A stretch of 64,000 nucleotides of DNA. It comes from Neostapfia colusana (taxonomy: Eukaryota > Streptophyta > Magnoliopsida > Poales > Poaceae). Position numbers and translations under genes: made by a program. Numbering within the stretch: the first letter of the stretch is position 1; the number at the start of each line of letters is the position of its first letter. Positions 1 to 9,498 of this stretch are shown in pieces. The notes below the pieces were generated by a model that worked only from the letters and a program-made list of their open reading frames with translations, was not told the origin of the DNA and did no database searches. The stretch covers positions 45,642,057-45,706,056 of the forward strand of contig JASWHV010000008.1 of the NCBI GenBank assembly GCA_030760725.1. Direction: 5' to 3'.

Positions 1-1282
1 GTTATGGCTGTTATCATTTGATATGGTTTGCAACATGCTTATGTGACGTGCTCATGTAAGGTGTTGTGGTTTTCGAACTAACGTGAGTCAAGTCGAGGAC
101 TTGTGCTCGGAAGAATTGGTTGTTTATTCATGTGCAGGTGTTGCTTGAGTTCAAGACATGGCTGGTGATGGGATCCTTGGACTAGTCTCAGGGAGGAGAT
201 GAGGTTCCAACAACCAAGTTCGGGAGGAGCTGTGGTTGAGTTGATCGGGAGGTCGCGCAACATGTTTGGATCAAGGGCAGTGCATATGAAGGTTGCGTGT
301 ACGTCGTTGGAAGGTGTTTGCACGTGTGCAAGGAGTGCATGGACGTGGCAACAATTTTCCAAAGCATGATGAAGAGAAGTGGACGTAAAGAATTGGTCGG
401 AAAGGTCCAACCGGCTGGATTGTGTACTCAGGCTGAGGCTGAGTCGGATATGGCTCAAATATGGAAGATTTAAGTTGGTTATGATAGGATTTCGTGCTAG
501 GCACGAAGTTGAGTTGTTTTAGGAATGTTTAGGACGTTCCTAAGGTGTTTGGAAGTCTCACGATTGCTTCTATCTGCGAATAGGAGAGTCCTGAGCAGTT
601 ATGGTAAGTTAGGATACGAGTCCAATTAGGAGTAGGAGTTCTAGATTGGATTGTTTAGCCTGAGGGCTGGCTATAAAAGCAAGGGAGGCCAGAGCTCTCG
701 TGGGGAGAGAACTTTGGGTTGTTCCTCTTATATTTCTATTGAATAAAGTTCATAGTTTCGAGGAGCTTTTGTGCCTTGTTCGTCCGATTTTTTTTTCGTC
801 AAGTCTTTCTCGCCGAGTTTCTGGACAGACCGACGTTGCTTCGGTGTTTTGTTCATAACTCGAGTTTTATAGATCCGATTGACATGATTATTTTTGGGTT
901 GTCTTCACAACTCAATTATCTATCATCTGTGAAATTTTCACGAGCTTCAGATCTGTAGTTTTTGAGATACATGAGTTTCTTTGCAGCGTTGCACATCTGT
1001 TTTATATCGGGTAGAACAGATTGATCTTCGTTTAATGTTTTGATCGTATCTCAAGTTTTACTTCGTGTTTTCAAGTGATTCTTGTTGCACTAGATCCGTG
1101 ACTTGATTCTCTACCTTTCTACTCGATTTGTCACGGTCGAACACATTTGAAAACACTTGCACACACGGTTTCTTTAACCGATTGATTTTTTGCTGAGGGG
1201 TTTTTGTTGTCTCCGCTGCGAATAGTTTTAATCTACCATTCACCCCCCTCTGGTAGCTTTTCACATGCTCTTCGATCCTACA
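1..1282 (+). mobile_element. Right part of a Ty1/copia-like LTR (left end outside window)
   Basis: No protein is coded here. The stretch reads like a plant LTR on the plus strand. It has a TATA box (CTATAAAAGC, 671-680), a transcribed region after it, and an AATAAA signal at 742-747. The pyrimidine-rich end CACCCCCCTCT near 1240-1251 is followed by a terminus ending CCTACA at 1282. That kind of end, a C-rich run then a TACA terminus, is familiar from plant copia LTRs. No primer binding site follows, and the downstream DNA belongs to another LTR (1283-3130), so this is probably a solo LTR or LTR end nested in it. The left terminus and target duplication lie outside the window. The assignment to copia is a judgement from layout only. 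Confidence 0.42.
671..680 (+). promoter_or_regulatory. TATA box of the copia-like LTR
   Basis: CTATAAAAGC lies about 70 bp upstream of an AATAAA polyadenylation signal (742-747). A close promoter and poly(A) pair of this kind is usual in LTRs. Confidence 0.5.
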
Positions 1283-1549
1283 GTATGGACAGATCACGTT
1301 TTGATTGATTTTTTATGGTGGAATTGATCTAGATCGTGAGTCAAGATCATCACCACGTCCACACTTGATCCCTACACCCTTGTTCATCATAAAACCCCAT
1401 GGAAGCCCATTAAAACATGCAGGAACACGTACAAAGTGGTTTAATAAAACTGCACCATAGGATTTGCATTCATCTTTCCCATTGCATCTTGAGTAAAGTT
1501 TGTGCATGATGATTGATTGCTGTGAATTTTGTATGTGTGTGATCGTGAG

Positions 1550-1640
1550 TAGAAGAACAAGCTCAAGAGGCCATCTACGCGGAACTACAGCACCAAGACT
1601 TCGAGACTCTTGAACAGCAAGAACCACGGGAGCAAGGCAA
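1550..1640 (+). other. LTR exon-like island alpha (acidic, Gln-rich peptide)
   Basis: A 91-bp island is bounded by an AG acceptor-like dinucleotide (GTGAG before 1550) and the donor-like GGCAA|GTGCCC after 1640. Read with two leading bases, it codes 29 residues rich in Glu and Gln without a stop. The same phase and the same GGCAA end recur in the LTRs of B, S and E. Function is unknown. Confidence 0.45.
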
Positions 1641-2829
1641 GTGCCCCTTGACCATATTATCCCATGTTTTGAAACTGTTTTGTTTGTGAAAACATGTACG
1701 CTTGAGTCAACTTGATGGGACACCATTTTATAGGAGTTTACTAGTTTTGTTAACCATCCTTGTCGCCAGGAAAGTTGATGAGTCGGGTATCGTCATTTTT
1801 CATTTTGCTTCACCTAATCTACAGGATACGGGAAGCTGAATTAAAACATGGTTAGCTACTGCACTCATATGAATAATGATGATGAGAATTTGATGATTAT
1901 AATGACCATGGAATCGGGGGAGATATAGGCAAGCTTGGTTCGTGGATGTTGCTGAATGAGATGGTGGTTTACTTGCCGTAGATCAAAGGATCGGTTCATG
2001 CCAGCACATGCCAAGAAAACAGTGCCACCACAAGGCCAAATATGGGTGCGGCTTCGCTGACTAATTAGGTATGTTGCTAGCTTGTTATGGACCGTGGATG
2101 GCGCGGGGAACGAGAGTCAAGGAGGACTGCCCTGGGAACTGCATGGCACAAGAGGGGGCCCGTGGGTGGGGAATGGTGATTCGAGCCTGCCGGTGAAACC
2201 TTAGTGAGTCCATACATCTTGTAGCCCCTTTGTATAGGATATTTGTTGATCTCTTGGCCATATACTGACGGTTGCGTACTGGTATAATGGAGGTTTTGCA
2301 GTCGCCGAAGGGTGACGAAATAACAAACTTGCGGGTAAAGTGGTGCCACCTCTGCAGAGTGTAAAACTATCATGATAGTCGTGCTTCCGGTCATAAGCAT
2401 CTAGCCAACTCACATGATTAGAGGGAAAACTTGGGATGGATATTCGCTATGGTTATGGTATGGTCATTGGGATTGGTTTTGAGATTGTTTCGAGTCATGA
2501 AAATGAGTTTGGTTTTGGTTATATGAATATGAGATGGTTATGGACATTTATGAGCATGAGGTGAACTTGATAAAGATTAATGGTTGGTTGAAACTTGATA
2601 AATGGTGAATTATGATGGAGGAATGTTGCTGTTTTACTTGGATATATATTGGGATTAAATTCATCTAGACTTAGTTGCTGTTTTTATCATGTTTATGAAA
2701 TAAAATTTGCTTGCTGCAATGAGCCTTTTTATTCCATACCTTGTTGTAAGCTACATGTCATACTTTTCCCGCACTTGCTGAGTACGACATGTACTCACCC
2801 TTGCATTACCACGTAAACATCAGCTACAG

Positions 2830-2864
2830 GAGATGAGTTCTTCGAGGACCATGTGGATTACTAG
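2830..2864 (+). other. LTR exon-like island beta (short acidic C-terminus)
   Basis: The island follows CAGCTACAG (acceptor-like) and is read with two leading bases. It codes DEFFEDHVDY and then TAG at 2862-2864. Phase and acidic character match the beta islands of B, H, S and E. Confidence 0.4.
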
Positions 2865-3130
2865 GCGTGCGAACTACCGTCAATATGCCTGTGGTGTTGA
2901 AGATAGAGCCTGCTATCTTAGTTACTTTCCGCTGTCGTTTCGAGTCTTCCGCTGCAAGAATAAGTTAGAGATTCATGAGTGAGACATTGAGTCATTGTAA
3001 TAAAGTACTTAAAAACTATTTATGTGGTTATACTCTGAATTCAGTTTGTTGATTACATGTGTATGTGTGATGAACATCCTGGGCACACATATGCATTCGC
3101 TTGGTTCTATTTTTGGAACCGGGTGTCACA

Positions 3131-3562
3131 ATGGGCATTAAATTTCTGCTCTACTGTCATCTCCCAATCAAGATACGCCTCAGCATCACAAGCACCATAA
3201 AAATAGGGTATAGTAAATTTGATTTTAGCAAAAGGATCATCAAGAGGGCGATTAAAATTGTTATAACGATCATTGTAATTATAAAGATTATTACCTCCCA
3301 TACCTCGTAGATAAAGGGGAAGTCGTTGTTGATTGTTATGATCTTCCATATTATAAGCACCGTCTTTACATTCTTCAGCGAGAGGCAGCCGCGCCTCAAG
3401 AGTATCCATACGAACAACAAGATCAGCAAGTTGCAAATTCAAGATCGTCAATGACGCCTCTGTTGATGCGTGGGTTCTGGTGATCATATATGTCATTTCC
3501 CTCATCATGTCACGCAACTCAGCATGTTGATCACATTCATCATCACTTTTAGCTTCTGCCAT
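3131..3562 (-). pseudogene. gag N-terminal fragment of a gypsy element, cut by an LTR
   Basis: The reading starts at the ATG at 3562 and runs to the LTR border at 3131. It covers the acidic start (DDECDQHAELRDMMREM), a coiled-coil-like stretch, a Tyr/Asn-rich segment and the start of the gag core (motif YLDWEMTVEQKF). This is the same order and near-identical motifs as gag of element C (38204 onward), so the two are one family. The C-terminal remainder of gag and all of pol are missing, because the LTR ending at 3130 was inserted here. The nearby reading through the LTR border adds a few non-gag residues. Gag would form the capsid-like particle; this fragment cannot. Confidence 0.8.
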
Positions 3563-4848
3563 TGTTAGTAGTAAATAAAAGACAACAAAAATATGTTATT
3601 CCTATCAACTATTAAGGATAGTGGCAATGTGAAAAGTGGAAGGAAGGAAACAATCTCTCTCTCTCAAGCGTCTTACCACGTTCTTACTAGTGTTCTTACC
3701 GACACAGCAGGCGGTAAACGGTGGACGGTGAGAACCAATGAAGCGTGGAGTGATTGCAAAGGTACCTGTTCTAATCAAGAGGAAAAGTGAAGCTTGGATG
3801 GAACAATATGGTGGCTAATAAGCAAAAAAATCGTTAACGGCAAAACAAAGTTGAATAAGTATTCAATATAGGAACTGTTGCTAGTTAACAAGTGTTCTAC
3901 TCCTAGCACAACACAAGGCAGTAGAAACGCAAATAGAAGATCAGGAAGATATAACCAACAAGTACAACACAAGTGTTTAGGCCAACTGTTTTCAAGTGTG
4001 TGTTGTCAATGATTTAATATATGTGCTCTCTTCACTATTTTTTCGTTATTTAATATTTTTCTGATATTTTTTGTTTACTCAAGAGCACGAAAATAGGAAG
4101 TACACAACTTTGCAGCTCAATTGGATGTAAGATGTGGCCTATAGAAAATCAGGAAGAGTTTTTAAAATTCATGCTGAAACTTCAGAGGCTGGATAGTCTA
4201 TCTTCCGAAGGGGAATTTGGCCAAACAAATTTCGCCGAATGCGGTGAAGCCGCGGAAAATCGGTTGCGAAATTTCGAGTAAGTCAATTTAAAAAAATCGT
4301 CCGATTTCAAGTTCGTATGCAAAAGTTATGGCCGTTCTAAGTTAGGCTATTCGAGTTACTGTTTTTTTATGTTGATTCGAACTCGGTTTTGAAACAGATC
4401 TTGCAATAGGATGTGAAAAACAATTGGAATTTAGCAACGGTGACTGATGGGATGTTGTGTCATGAATCAAGGAGGACTGGCAGAATGGTTTGTCACCTGT
4501 TCTAGGGCTGGCGATGTGGGAGTTCACGCAAGGCAGCTATCTAGGGCAAACCGATGATCGTAGTTGATCGGTTTGTTGTTTAGGGATTGTGGAATAGGTG
4601 AGCAGCAAGAAAAACAAGGAAGAAAAACGATAACTACGACCCAAAAACACAAAGCTAAACCAGCAACAAGACTCAACCATACGAATTTAAACTCGACAAT
4701 GCAAACTGAAAAACAAAATTTGCAGGCACTATGGTCTAGGAATTGGTAAACACGATATGTTTTTTTGTGGCTTTTTTCTGTGGACTCTAGGTATGAAAAA
4801 CAAAACTAATCTAGTGGCAAATCAAAGTACCTCACGGGCAACCTGAAA
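3563..4848 (-). other. Untranslated leader of the truncated gypsy fragment
   Basis: About 1.3 kb lies between the primer binding site and the gag ATG. It corresponds in position to the leader of element C (37102-38203) and contains the same kind of sequence (reverse complement of a run ending in cataac near 4328). I see no gene in it. Confidence 0.5.
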
Positions 4849-4860
4849 TATGATACCAAT
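4849..4860 (-). other. Primer binding site (initiator Met-tRNA type)
   Basis: On the minus strand ATTGGTATCATA directly follows the LTR end. TGGTATCA is the start of the usual plant tRNA-iMet complement, and element C has TGGTATCAGA at the same place. Confidence 0.65.
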
Positions 4861-5724
4861 TGATGAGTAGTTTAGGAACGATCTTCCGAAAGGTAAGTCG
4901 ATTGAAGTGGAGATCTCGACGTTGATGATCCGAGGCACTCGAGTAGACCCGAATACCCTTAAAATCACTACATCCCTGTTCTGTTGGTTATCAACCATGC
5001 TTCACATGCTTTACCTCGCCAAGAAGGCTATCCCTGCAAGCGCAACCGAGAACACAAGCAAGGACGATGAAGATGCAATCTAAAATTGCAAAATTGGGGC
5101 CTCACAAACCGTAGAACGGCAAAATTGTTTAATCTAAGAAAAACCCACTGAATATGGACAGCGGCTACAGTATTTAATGGCTAGGGTTCGGCCATAAGAC
5201 GCTTAGACGTGTCCCTAATGAACTCTTACGGGATACAAGACCCAAAAGCCCAATACGTTGGCGCAGCACTGGACAGAACTTTGAATTTGAATTGTTTCGA
5301 CAATTTCCAATGACTCCTTGCGAATTCTAATGTGGGATCACAATCATTGGAAAGCTTATCTTCTCATATTTCCATGCATATGTAGAACGTAAAAAATGGA
5401 GTCCGTACGCATCCTCGGCGCCCGTTTTAAGATGGACTGCTCCTGGACTCCGAGTTGAACTCGAGTCCGAGTTGGCGACTGTTTCCATCAACTTGTGGAC
5501 GTCCCATCTGGTTGTCCACGTCCCCAAATCCTCCTCCCTTTACTTGTTGATCATGTACATGGTTCTTAATAATAATTAAATTATTAAATAGCAATCCATT
5601 CTCAAACTCACATCGGTAGGAAGTTAGGAACGAGTTCACCTGCTGATTTAGTAACCGTGCTCGTGCTCTCGTGATTGGTCCTTGTATATCAATGTGAATA
5701 TCCACTGTTGTGATGTCCTCATCA
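4861..5724 (-). repeat. 864-bp LTR of the C family, minus orientation
   Basis: On the minus strand it begins TGATGAGGACATC, exactly as in both LTRs of element C, and ends CTCATCA. Its length (864 bp) is close to C's 870 bp. The first part is readable in frame with the adjoining pol stub and contains GPITRARAR, as in C. It is unusual in having internal sequence on both sides: a PPT and pol tail upstream and a PBS, leader and gag downstream. Confidence 0.8.
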
Positions 5725-5795
5725 CCCTCCCCTCCGAAATTTGGAAAAATATCGTCCGCCGTAGCTGTAGCTAGCTCAGCGCGCTCGGACAGAAC
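5725..5795 (-). pseudogene. PPT and last codons of pol (stub)
   Basis: Adjacent to the LTR start, the minus strand reads GGAGGGGAGGG, a polypurine tract. Upstream an open frame of about 20 codons, ending GGEGDEDI, runs uninterrupted into the LTR, as the pol frame of element C does. Beyond about 5795 the sequence no longer resembles pol and CACTA-type repeats begin. The rest of pol is missing. Confidence 0.55.
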
Positions 5796-5799
5796 CCTT

Positions 5800-6221
5800 G
5801 AAGGCTATACATAAACTTTTTTTACAAGTGGTCCATATAAGGAACCGAAGGTGATAACTACAATATCGCAGACGGTTCCAAACAAAGAACGCTTGTGAAA
5901 ACAAGTTATTTTCAAACACCTTAGATATTTTCCATTATCACATGCGGTTTTCTATAACGACCACCTGTTTTAACATGCCTATTTTCACAGACGGTTATTT
6001 ATCTAAAACCGCCTGAGAGATATTGTCTATTATTACAGGCGGTCTGTGTCTAAGGCTGCCTATAAAATTTTGATGTTTTCACAAGCGGTTCTATTGTCAA
6101 GACCGTCTGTGATACTTAATTATCATTGGCGATTTTTTATTCATTGGACATCATAATTTTTTTAAATAGATCGCTTGTACAAGAAATGAGAGAGGTCTGT
6201 GAAAATGCTTTTTTAGTAGTG
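5800..6221. mobile_element. End of a CACTA-type element with subterminal repeats
   Basis: The stretch is full of short direct and inverted motifs such as CAGACGGTT, AGGCGGTCT and AAGCGGTT, the subterminal repeat pattern of grass CACTA transposons. It ends at 6221 in TTTTTTAGTAGTG, the reverse complement of CACTACTAAAAAA, a typical CACTA terminus. The opposite terminus is not recognisable; the left side meets the gypsy pol stub. No transposase is coded here. Confidence 0.6.
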
Positions 6222-6887
6222 AGTGAGACATCTTCCCTAGCGACTAGCCTACAAACTCTTTGAAACCTTCTTACTATCTCAGGTCCGCCATCTTGGAGAC
6301 CTTGTCTATTCACTGAGGTTACTACCACCACATCAGTAGGCCACTAGGTTGTATTACTTGACGATGTAGCTCGACCCTTCTTTGACCGCTCTCCATGAAT
6401 CGCATTTTCCATGTTATGTAGGACCTTGTCATCTTAATCATCATTTCGTTCCTGCTTCTTCTCCTTATATATAACGTGATGTAGGGCAATGTTTGTCTAC
6501 CATCTAGGCTTTTTTATAATACAAATAACACCATAATGCAAAAATGTAGCTTTAATTATGATTAGTACTATTAAGGCACAACGTAGCAATGCAGCTTTAG
6601 TACAATCCAAAATAAAAAATATTTAAATGCACTATATATAAACATGAGCTGCAATTAGGTGAGACACATTCTGGAACGGTTTGCTACACGTATAGATGGC
6701 CAGAGAAACCTATGTGACTAGCCAGAGAAATTTCGTACCGTCCCAGAATACGTGTAGCGGGCACATACGTGGCTAGACCCTGGCCAGATAAAAGGCAGAA
6801 ACAAGTGATAGAAAATCCTAGCAAGAGCAGCTGCTAGGGGAAGGCGAGAAATTTATTCGGGAACGGTTTGCTACACCTATTTTACTA
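6222..6887. other. Intergenic DNA with a repeated 17-mer
   Basis: No gene is visible. GGAACGGTTTGCTACAC occurs at 6673-6689 and again at 6860-6876. ATTCTGGAACGGT (6669-6681) has an inverted near-copy, ACCGTCCCAGAAT, about 60 bp downstream, suggesting a decayed small element. Confidence 0.3.
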
Positions 6888-6988
6888 CTCTCTCCATTCT
6901 GAGTTAATTGACGTTTAGAATAAAAAATTTAGTATAATTTGAACTAAAAATATTATCTTAAATATTAATTAATTCAGAACGGAGGAAA
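6888..6988. mobile_element. Stowaway-like MITE, about 101 bp
   Basis: Inverted ends CTCTCTCCATTCTGAGTTAA and TTAATTCAGAACGGAGGAAA flank an AT-rich core, with TA at both borders (6886-6887 and 6989-6990). These are the size, TA target and CTCC-type ends of cereal Stowaway elements. The ends have diverged somewhat. Confidence 0.7.
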
Positions 6989-7042
6989 TACTTCAACAGC
7001 TAGCCGGGCGTGTTGGCTGTTCCTGTGCCGCATTAGATAATA

Positions 7043-7125
7043 CTCCTTCCGTTCCTTTTCTATTGGATGCTGATTAGTTAAAAAATAAATTAACCAGTAT
7101 CAAATTAATAGATATAGCGAAAGCA
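7043..7125. mobile_element. One end of a Stowaway-like MITE
   Basis: CTCCTTCCGTTCCTTTTCTA after a TA is a familiar MITE left end. No matching right end was found before unrelated sequence, so this is a truncated copy. The right limit is approximate. Confidence 0.4.
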
Positions 7126-7646
7126 ACCGATTTCTTCTTCTGCGAGTAACGCCACTGTCCCCTTCTGTTAGTTTATGCAAACATCTTCATTCCAAAGATT
7201 TTAAGGCTGAGTGGACATCAGCTGTTTTAAGTTTTCCCGAGGATGGAAATAACCCCATCTTCGGTTTTCTCACAACGTATTATCGTAGTAGCGCCTTTCT
7301 CCGACTGAACTGCACACTCTAGCTAGCTAGCTAGCTGTTGATTACCTCTGCACCGAGAGCAGAGCTGGAGAATAATATGCAAACATAACAACTCGCGAGA
7401 TCTCTTCCGTGTTGCCGGCGGCCTCCAGAGCTGGTCAGAAAGCTAAAGCAGCGAACTGGCGGTCTGTCAAATGTCGTGGCATCGCCCTTCCCAGCAAAGC
7501 TACATTTCAGTCTTCTTTTGTGCTTTCTTCTCGGTTTCTTGCTGCCAAAGCAAGGTACTTCCGTAAGGCTTATTTGCCGCCCCTAAACGCCGTTGTAGTG
7601 TTGAGATAGTCTCACCCTGGAGATAGAGAGAAGAGCGCGGTAGGGA

Positions 7647-7697
7647 GAGATGGTGACGACGGCATTTCAAAAAGAAAAAAAGAGATGGTGACGACGG
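7647..7697 (+). repeat. Direct duplication over the start codon of the DUF3339-type gene
   Basis: GAGATGGTGACGACGG occurs at 7647-7662 and again at 7682-7697, 35 bp apart with an A-rich spacer. The upstream copy adds an ATG (7650) that is out of frame with the gene's ATG at 7685. Confidence 0.8.
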
Positions 7698-7929
7698 ACT
7701 GGGGACCAATCATCGTGGCAGTGGCGCTGTTCATCCTGCTGTCGCCGGGGTTCCTGTTCCAGCTGCCGGCGCGGGTCCGGGTGGTGGAGTTCGGCAACAT
7801 GGGCACCACTGCACCAGCGCCCTCGCCATCCTGGTCCACACCATCCTCTACTTCTGCATACTCACCATCGTGGTTGTAGCCATCGGCGTGCATGTATACA
7901 GCACCAAACCTGATCAGCCGGTAGAGTGA
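7685..7929 (+). pseudogene. DUF3339-family small membrane protein, frameshifted
   Basis: From the ATG at 7685 the frame gives the DUF3339 hallmarks: DWGPIIVAVALFILLSPG, a first hydrophobic segment, then FQLPARVRVVEFGNM. These are short (about 70 residue) plant proteins with two membrane spans and no established biochemical role. After FGNM the family pattern moves to another frame, where a second hydrophobic segment (ILVHTILYF... VVVAIGVHVY) runs to TGA at 7927-7929. The shift is explained by an extra 8 bp near 7804-7817 containing a second copy of GCACCA. Without it the spacing fits the family. The shifted reading ends after 64 codons, without the second span. No intron signals explain the gap. 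This is the only host-type gene seen. The family call rests on memory of the motif pattern and is fairly secure. Confidence 0.75.
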
Positions 7930-8029
7930 ACTGGGGTGTGTTTTTATCTCTAGCAGTGATGGTAGCGTTTTATGGATCATATACACAGCAGAAGCTGAAG
8001 AGACTTTATGCATTTCGTGTATTATTATA

Positions 8030-8122
8030 CTCTTTTCTTAAATATATGAAATTTAGGACTAGTTCAAATTGCACTAGCTTTGTTTCTCTAAATGTCATAT
8101 ATTAACTTATGAATGGAGGGAG
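8030..8122. mobile_element. Diverged Stowaway-like MITE, about 93 bp
   Basis: Bordered by TA on both sides. The right end (reverse complement CTCCCTCCATTCATAAGTTA) is a standard Stowaway end; the left end (CTCTTTTCTTAAATATATGA) is a decayed counterpart. It lies about 100 bp after the DUF3339-type stop codon. Confidence 0.6.
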
Positions 8123-8956
8123 TAATTTTTTTATTTCTTTTCCATGTGTTTTTCTATTTTTCCTATCTTGTTTTATCTGGAACGAAAAATGAGGGGGGTG
8201 TATAGATTCTTTGAAGCTCAGTGGGTCGGCTCTTATGTTTCTCCTGTTGGGTCCCACCACCGTTTAATAAACCCATTCATCCTATGCCGGAAAACTAATT
8301 TAATCTTTGCAAGCATCGGTTTAGAGCAAGAACGTACGTGTCACTAGGGACATCAGGCAACGCAAAACTACATAGACTATTTGCAGTCAAAACGTGACTA
8401 CAAAAAGTCAGAATTATTTTAATTTTTTGTAGTTTTCTGATATATTAGGTGAAACTATGATGTGAAACTATGATGTGAACTCTGACAAGACCCGATAAGA
8501 AGTGCGTGTATGTGTGTGTTGGAGGTGGGTGGGTCGAGCTGTGGAGGGGGGGGGGGGGGGGGGCGACTGCGCATGGAAGGGACTCTATGCACCTTCTCTT
8601 TTTTTTCCTTGTTATAGCAAGCACACTTTTCGAAAACATTGATTCCCCTAGAGCCAAAATTGATAGCGGAATAGAAAAAAAAACACTAGGGAGCAGATTC
8701 CTTTTTTTTCGATAACAAGCACTTTCTTAAACTCACTAGCGCATCAAGATACAAAGAGCAGATTCCCCGGGAAAATATGGACGGTAAATAAAATCTGTCC
8801 TGGGGTTTCTCGGGTAAACGCTAGCTAGTGAGAGGTTCTTTCTTTAGGATTTCACATAGCAGGAGAAGTTCCTGAATAGTTGTTATGTACGTGGACAGGG
8901 GCTTTCCTATGGGTTCCGGTTACTGGGGAACTTGATCTGCCATGAGCACCCCGCAG

Positions 8957-8960
<4 letters not shown>
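8123..8960. repeat. Non-coding stretch with an 18-bp poly-G run (8546-8563)
   Basis: No gene is recognised. GTGTGTATGTGTGTTGGAG and a G run of 18 suggest simple-sequence expansion. GAAACTATGATGT is repeated in tandem near 8452-8478. Long homopolymers are prone to sequencing error. Confidence 0.5.

Positions 8961-9013
<53 letters not shown>
8961..9013. repeat. (TA)26 microsatellite
   Basis: An uninterrupted alternating TA tract of 53 bp. An apparent reading frame through it (YIYIYI) is not a gene. Confidence 0.95.
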
Positions 9014-9016
<3 letters not shown>

Positions 9017-9498
9017 GCATTAATATTCAAATATATCTATATTTTTGCATAAAACATTGTACTGAAAAGAAAGAAATAGTGTATTCAAGTGTGCTAAAAA
9101 GACAATTCAGGAAATCTTGACATTCACATTACAACTTAATTAATCAACAAACAATTTGTCAAAAAAATGCAAACCAAAAGTGCTACCTATAATTGATGGA
9201 GCTCACAAGTAAGGTGCTCGCTATCGCCGGCCATAGCTAACAATATCTATCTTGGCATTGTCACCACAGTGATTTTTCAAGGGAAAATACCAGCAGCACA
9301 ACCGTCGTTATCATATCTCCATGAGCTTATAACAATTGAAATTCATCCATTTGCCCAGGGACACCATATACTCCAAGTGCAATTATGCTCAGTGTTTCAT
9401 TTGTACTCCAATGGCAGAGCCAAATATACTAACCTGTACAATCAAACAAGTGCAAGTTTCAGCACGTGCATAAACCAAGTGCAATCAATCTCTACAAT
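9014..9498. other. Intergenic stretch, nothing recognised
   Basis: AT-rich DNA between the TA microsatellite and the CACTA terminus. I see no coding sequence, RNA gene or element ends in it. Confidence 0.4.

Larger units (their letters stand above)
1283..3130 (+). mobile_element. Right part of a long chromovirus-type LTR, plus orientation
   Basis: This is the 3' part of a long LTR related to the LTRs of elements E, B and S elsewhere in the window. It ends in an ACCGGGTGTCACA-type terminus at 3130, which matches the reverse complement of the TGTCACACCCGG start of E. AATAAA occurs near 2998-3003. Two exon-like islands shared with the other long LTRs are present (1550-1640 and 2830-2864). The LTR stops precisely within a minus-strand gag gene, so it was inserted there. 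The 5 bp after it (ATGGG, 3131-3135) would be the target duplication, but the partner copy is outside the window. The 5' half has been displaced by the copia-like LTR. Confidence 0.6.

Noticed and set aside
7409..7609. 66-codon plus-strand frame before the DUF3339-type gene
   Set aside because: No recognisable pattern; more likely promoter or 5' UTR sequence of the broken gene.
8932..9120. 62-codon frame through the (TA)n tract
   Set aside because: Low-complexity YIYIYI translation of a microsatellite.
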